DNA of 64,000 bases from Nitrospira sp. ND1 (GTDB lineage: Bacteria > Nitrospirota > Nitrospiria > Nitrospirales > Nitrospiraceae): the NCBI RefSeq assembly GCF_900170025.1, contig NZ_FWEX01000006.1, forward strand, positions 2,131,089 through 2,195,088, read 5' to 3'. The notes under the pieces are model-generated. The model was not told where the DNA came from and ran no database searches. It saw only the letters and a list, made by a program, of their open reading frames with translations. Positions 60,791 to 64,000 of this stretch are shown piece by piece; position 1 is the stretch's first letter, and each line of letters begins with the position of its first letter. The position numbers were made by a program, and so were the translations under genes.

Positions 60791-61063
60791 CTAAAAAGAC
60801 GGGGCGAGTCCGCTTCCACCTGCGCCGTCATGTCCCACGAAGCGCACCGCATCGCCGTCTTGCACCAGAGAATCTTCGCTGGCGATGCGTTTGTTGATGG
60901 TGACCAGGACTTTTTTCTCCCGCAACAGTTGGAGCATGTGACGAAGCCCGCGTCCTTGCCGCTGAATAACCTGCCGAACTGTCACAGGGGTGGGGAGTTC
61001 ACATGCGAGGTCCCGCTCTCCATCCGTGGTTTGAAGTTGTCCCATCAGCGTAATCGTAATCAT
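60791..61063 (-). CDS. MoaD/ThiS-like small protein with internal Gly-Gly
   Basis: A 90-residue ubiquitin-fold protein: ITITLMGQLQTTDGERDL, then VTVRQVIQRQG, KKVLVTINKRIASEDSLVQD and GDAVRFVGHDGAGG, as in MoaD/ThiS sulfur carriers. The Gly-Gly is not terminal: SGLAPSF follows, so activation would need trimming, or the protein is not a sulfur carrier. The ATG at 61063 is preferred to the longer frame. It is convergent with the HU terminator region. Confidence 0.72.
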   Translation of the reverse strand: MITITLMGQLQTTDGERDLACELPTPVTVRQVIQRQGRGLRHMLQLLREKKVLVTINKRIASEDSLVQDGDAVRFVGHDGAGGSGLAPSF

Positions 61064-61167
61064 GCGACCTGTGTCCTCCCAGTCGATCTGCCGTAGTGTT
61101 TCGTTGTGCCGTGCAGCCGAGCGGCCCAAATTGACTCCCCCAGCCGGCTGCGACTAATATTATCACC

Positions 61168-61569
61168 ATGCAATCCCTGAATATCCAGCGACCAGGAATG
61201 CCGGACCTCCAGTTTGCCTTGGTGGTATCGGCCTTGTGCACGTCCGGCCTGGAAACCCTGAACGTCCCGGAGGAACTTCGGCGGAGAGTGTTCGACGCTT
61301 GTTGGGCGCTCGTCAGCACCGATCCCCCACCGACCAACCCTCGGGAGCGTGTGCTGGACTTGCGATTCGGCACGGAGCTCACGCTGGACGCCATCGTGGC
61401 CACCATTCGCCAGCTCTTCGCAGCAGCGGGGATTTCCATGCTGACCTGGGATCATGCTCCCAGCGATCCAACCCGACCGAGTAGTCCTGCTGCAGAGCCG
61501 TTGATTGATCGATTGCAGAAGCTCTACCCTGATCCGCCTCCGACTGCTGATCCCTCAGACCGAAACTAG
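61168..61569 (+). CDS. Conserved hypothetical protein
   Basis: A 133-residue soluble protein with LQFALVVSALCTSGLETLNV and GTELTLDAIVATIRQLFAAA, alpha-helical, and a Pro-rich C-terminus. No known domain is recognised. It is divergent from the MoaD-like gene, sharing a 100-bp intergenic region. Confidence 0.55.
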   Translation: MQSLNIQRPGMPDLQFALVVSALCTSGLETLNVPEELRRRVFDACWALVSTDPPPTNPRERVLDLRFGTELTLDAIVATIRQLFAAAGISMLTWDHAPSDPTRPSSPAAEPLIDRLQKLYPDPPPTADPSDRN

Positions 61570-61698
61570 CTGCCATTCTTGGTTCTCTATTGGCTTCGTT
61601 CATTCAACATCAGGTTGGGGAAGTGGAGGGTCGCTTTCCGCCTGAGATCGAACGAGGTATGATGCCATCCGTTCTCCCCCTGCGATTCAGGAGGTGTC

Positions 61699-62256
61699 AT
61701 GCAGATTACGCCCACGCCGCTTAAGGGCCTGTTTCAGATCGAGCCTGATGTGTTCGGCGATGCCCGGGGAAAATTCGTCGAGATCTTTCGCGAATCACGC
61801 TACGACGCGGCCGGAATCGACAAACCTTTTCTCCAGGACAACTTTTCCTGGTCCGTACGTGGCACGTTGCGCGGACTCCACTATCAGCTATCTCGGCCGC
61901 AAGGGAAATTGGTCACGGTCGTCAAGGGAACGGTTTACGATGTGGCGGTCGATATTCGGCACGGGTCGCCGACGTTCGGGCAGTGGTATGGAGTCGAGCT
62001 ATCCGATAGCAACATGCGGCAGTTGTATATTCCTCCCGGTTTTGCCCATGGCTTTTGCGTCCTCAGCGAGGACGCAGGGTTTCTGTATAAGTGTACGGAT
62101 GTCTATTCCCCGCCGGATGAGCGGGGAATCCTATGGAATGATCCGGCTCTCGCCATTGCCTGGCCTGTAAAGACCCCGCTGCTGTCGGCGAAGGATCAAG
62201 CGTATAAGTGCCTGGCCGACATGATGACGGAATTGCCTCGTTATGAAAGCCGCTAG
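61699..62256 (+). CDS. rfbC: dTDP-4-dehydrorhamnose 3,5-epimerase
   Basis: A 185-residue cupin-fold enzyme of dTDP-L-rhamnose synthesis. Family motifs: FQIEPDVFGDARGKFVEIFR, FLQDNFSWSVRGTLRGLHYQ with the catalytic His, GKLVTVVKGTVYDVAVDIR, and YIPPGFAHGFCVLSEDAGFL. The pattern supports a true epimerase rather than a paralogue. CAGGAGG precedes the ATG. No other rhamnose genes are present here. Confidence 0.93.
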   Translation: MQITPTPLKGLFQIEPDVFGDARGKFVEIFRESRYDAAGIDKPFLQDNFSWSVRGTLRGLHYQLSRPQGKLVTVVKGTVYDVAVDIRHGSPTFGQWYGVELSDSNMRQLYIPPGFAHGFCVLSEDAGFLYKCTDVYSPPDERGILWNDPALAIAWPVKTPLLSAKDQAYKCLADMMTELPRYESR

Positions 62257-62486
62257 TCCTCGGCCGTTTGGTCGGCCGATTCCATGGCCACACAACTCTT
62301 TTTCTTAGGCGGGTCTCCGGCAACGTGTTGCCCGTGTCTTCTCTTCCCCTTCCTTTCGCTCGTCGTCCGGAATCATGGACTCAGGTACTTTGTGGCCTTC
62401 CTTCCGATGCCTGAGACCGAGCCAGTCTTGCCGCGCGATGGGCCTGCATGCTATGTAGGAATCATTCCTGTTTAGTGAGCGAGATC

Positions 62487-62939
62487 ATGAAGTTGAATTC
62501 GCAGGAGATTGAGGCCCGGTTTCGACGGCACGCGGTGCGTGTGACTCGCCAGCGGGCGGCCATCTATGCGGCGTTGGCGGAGACTACCAGCCATCCCACT
62601 GCCGAGGACCTCTATCGCACGGTCAAGCGCGAGCATCCGATGATGTCACGCAATACGGTGTATTACACGCTGGGGGTCTTGCGGCAAGCCGGTTTGGTTC
62701 AGGAAGTAAACGTCGGTCATGAGGTGGCGCGGTTCGACGGGAATGTCACGGTGCACCATCATCTGATTTGTCTGGGCTGTGGTCAGATTGTGGATGTGAT
62801 GGACGACGGGTTGAATCATCTGGCCATCCCGAGTCGGCAGGCCGGGGGATTTCATGTACTCGGGCATCGAGTGGAGTTTCACGGATATTGTGCAGACTGT
62901 CAGCAGGCAGGTCTTGGCGCGATGGAGCGTCGTGGGTAG
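62487..62939 (+). CDS. Fur-family regulator, PerR-like
   Basis: A 150-residue protein: N-terminal winged helix (RVTRQRAAIYAALAETTSHP), then the regulatory region with VHHHLICLGCGQIVDV, ending HRVEFHGYCADCQQAG, with two CxxC pairs for structural zinc and histidines for the sensory metal. The gene lies next to rubrerythrin, as PerR regulators of peroxide stress commonly do. The ATG at 62487 is preferred over the upstream one. The sensing metal is unknown. Confidence 0.87.
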   Translation: MKLNSQEIEARFRRHAVRVTRQRAAIYAALAETTSHPTAEDLYRTVKREHPMMSRNTVYYTLGVLRQAGLVQEVNVGHEVARFDGNVTVHHHLICLGCGQIVDVMDDGLNHLAIPSRQAGGFHVLGHRVEFHGYCADCQQAGLGAMERRG

Positions 62940-62975
62940 GAGTATCGATTCGTCACTTAACTGAAGGAGGAGAGT

Positions 62976-63404
62976 ATGGGAAACAGTTTGAAGGGCACGA
63001 AGAGTCACGAGAATCTTAAGCACGCGTTTGCCGGGGAATCACAAGCCAACAGGCGCTATCTCTATTTTGCGCGCCGTGCAGACATCGAAGGGTATCCCGA
63101 TGTGGGCGGGCTGTTCCGTGATACGTCTGAAGCGGAAACCGGTCATGCATTCGGCCATCTGGATTTTCTGAAAGAAGTGGGTGATCCCGCCACCGGTGTG
63201 CCGATCGGAAACACCGAAGCCAACTTGAAGTCCGCGATCGAAGGGGAAACCTACGAATACACGCAGATGTATCCGGGTATGGCAAAGACCGCACGCGATG
63301 AAGGCTTCTCTGAATTGGCGGAGTGGTTTGAGACCCTGGCCAAGGCGGAACGGTCCCATGCCAATCGGTTTACCAAAGGCCTGGATAGCTTGAAGCAAGG
63401 CTAA
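62976..63404 (+). CDS. Rubrerythrin (diiron domain only)
   Basis: A 142-residue ferritin-like diiron protein. [40 protein letters not shown] and [20 protein letters not shown] provide the Glu/His ligands. The C-terminal rubredoxin domain of classical rubrerythrin is absent. It reduces peroxide. AAGGAGGAG precedes the ATG. It sits 36 nt after the Fur-family gene, which presumably regulates it. Confidence 0.9.
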   Translation: MGNSLKGTKSHENLKHAFAGESQANRRYLYFARRADIEGYPDVGGLFRDTSEAETGHAFGHLDFLKEVGDPATGVPIGNTEANLKSAIEGETYEYTQMYPGMAKTARDEGFSELAEWFETLAKAERSHANRFTKGLDSLKQG

Positions 63405-63513
63405 GACCTGTTCGACGTCAGTCTTTGGATATCGGCGATCAGCGAGGGATCGATGTGATCTCCTCCGCTGATTGCTGGTTGCCGATGGCTGCCTGCATGA
63501 TGGCAACGCGCCT

Positions 63514-64000
63514 ATGAACCAATTCAACCTCATCAATCCGATCGATCCCAAGGACCTGGAAAAGGAAACCCTGCGGATCTACGATGTGTGCGACGGCTGC
63601 CGCCGGTGTTTCAATCTCTGCCCCTCATTCAATACGTTGCTGGATCGAATCGATGAGTACGAGAGCGATGTGGCGAAATTTACCGCGGCGGACCATCATC
63701 GCGTCGTCGACGAATGCTACTATTGCAAACTCTGTTTCAACCATTGCCCGTATACGCCGCCCCATCAATATGGCATCGACTTTCCGCTCTTGATGGCGGT
63801 CTGGAAGAAGCGGCTGGCAACGGAACGGGGCACCCGCTGGCGGGACTGGCTGTTGACGCGGACCGATCTGCTGGGGAGAGTGAACAGCGCCTTCGCACCG
63901 TTGGTCAACTGGGGGTTGGGTCAGGGGTGGCTACGGGGTCTTCTGCAGACGGTGCTGGGTGTCCACCGTGACAGGCAGGTGTTGCACTATCAGCGTGAAA
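63514..64000 (+). CDS. 4Fe-4S protein of the GlpC/HdrD-like family, N-terminal part (truncated by window)
   Basis: The frame is open from ATG 63514 to the end, 162 codons. Two CxxCxxCxxxCP iron-sulfur motifs are seen: CDGCRRCFNLCPSFNTLLD near residue 27, and CYYCKLCFNHCP near residue 70. The layout matches heterodisulfide reductase D/GlpC-type electron-transfer subunits. It follows rubrerythrin by about 110 nt, so it may be the electron donor for it. The remainder lies outside the window. Confidence 0.85.
   Translation, partial: MNQFNLINPIDPKDLEKETLRIYDVCDGCRRCFNLCPSFNTLLDRIDEYESDVAKFTAADHHRVVDECYYCKLCFNHCPYTPPHQYGIDFPLLMAVWKKRLATERGTRWRDWLLTRTDLLGRVNSAFAPLVNWGLGQGWLRGLLQTVLGVHRDRQVLHYQRE

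Noticed and set aside
62284-62475. A short plus-strand ORF before the Fur-family gene.
   Set aside because: The sequence is Cys/Pro/Leu-rich with no protein-like pattern and no ribosome-binding site.
63438-63472. Hairpin after rubrerythrin (ATCAGCG/CGCTGAT) as a terminator.
   Set aside because: The stem is interrupted and there is no T-tract, so it is not listed as a feature.

Overview
The window is a high-GC bacterial chromosome segment from a Gram-negative organism. It encodes outer-membrane porins, type IV pili with PilY1, Tat components, lipid A-type glycosyltransferases and lipoproteins. The overall protein flavour (alginate-export-type porin, many small hypothetical zinc-ribbon proteins, MauG-type and small c-type cytochromes, rubrerythrin beside a Fur-family regulator) suggests Nitrospirota, most likely a Nitrospira-like bacterium. 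This is inferred from protein resemblance only. There is no rRNA in the window to confirm it.

Layout. 1-4.3 kb: the end of a MerR-type regulator, tRNA-Pro(GGG), then a tightly overlapping run surE - dedA - cysS - rlmB. 4.3-20 kb: a type IV pilus region. It has an orphan LuxR-type HTH gene, prepilin peptidase pilD behind a possible 12-residue leader peptide, a first minor-pilin set (FimT, PilV, PilW, PilX-like), a PilB/GspE ATPase, a second minor-pilin set, PilY1, and an Ig-repeat lipoprotein that overlaps pilY1. 20-23.7 kb: phoH - ybeY - ftsY and a double-receiver response regulator. 23.7-28.1 kb: an overlapping operon of an M1-type peptidase, a TolB-like propeller protein and a PAP2 phosphatase. 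28.1-34.8 kb (minus strand): an envelope module (GT39, lipid A biosynthesis N-terminal-domain protein, GT2), an ABC exporter-like protein whose ATPase motifs are degenerate, and a TSUP permease. Two copies of a dispersed palindromic repeat abut the 3' ends of GT39 and the TSUP gene.

34.9-50.2 kb: a MidA-like methyltransferase, two TatA/B-type genes, a porin, recQ, thrH, a YkgJ-type cysteine-cluster protein, a YdcF-like protein, an EVE-domain protein, a PSP1/RicT protein, and a three-gene cluster (saccharopine dehydrogenase-like, ALDH7-like, VOC dioxygenase-like) that looks like a lysine or aminoadipate catabolic unit. 50.3-53.2 kb: MauG-type peroxidase, two tandem DUF1264/OBAP-like proteins (one periplasmic, one lipoprotein) and a small c-type cytochrome.

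53.2-58.9 kb is the accessory and decaying region. A frameshifted gene is interrupted by an IS element of about 1.7 kb with long imperfect inverted ends. A PilZ gene with a probably leaderless transcript follows. Next comes a string of tiny minus-strand ORFs, several with paired CxxC motifs and some in frames hidden under longer spurious ORFs. After these are a 69-nt hairpin and a frameshifted tyrosine-recombinase remnant ending exactly at the 3' end of tRNA-Lys, then tRNA-Arg. 58.9-64 kb returns to core-like genes: YkgJ-type protein, HU, a MoaD/ThiS-like protein, rfbC, a Fur/PerR regulator, rubrerythrin and a GlpC/HdrD-like Fe-S protein that runs off the end.

Functionally, the strongest themes are type IV pilus assembly with duplicated priming pilins, envelope glycolipid modification, c-type cytochrome and peroxide defence, and a small-protein accessory islet next to tRNA genes.
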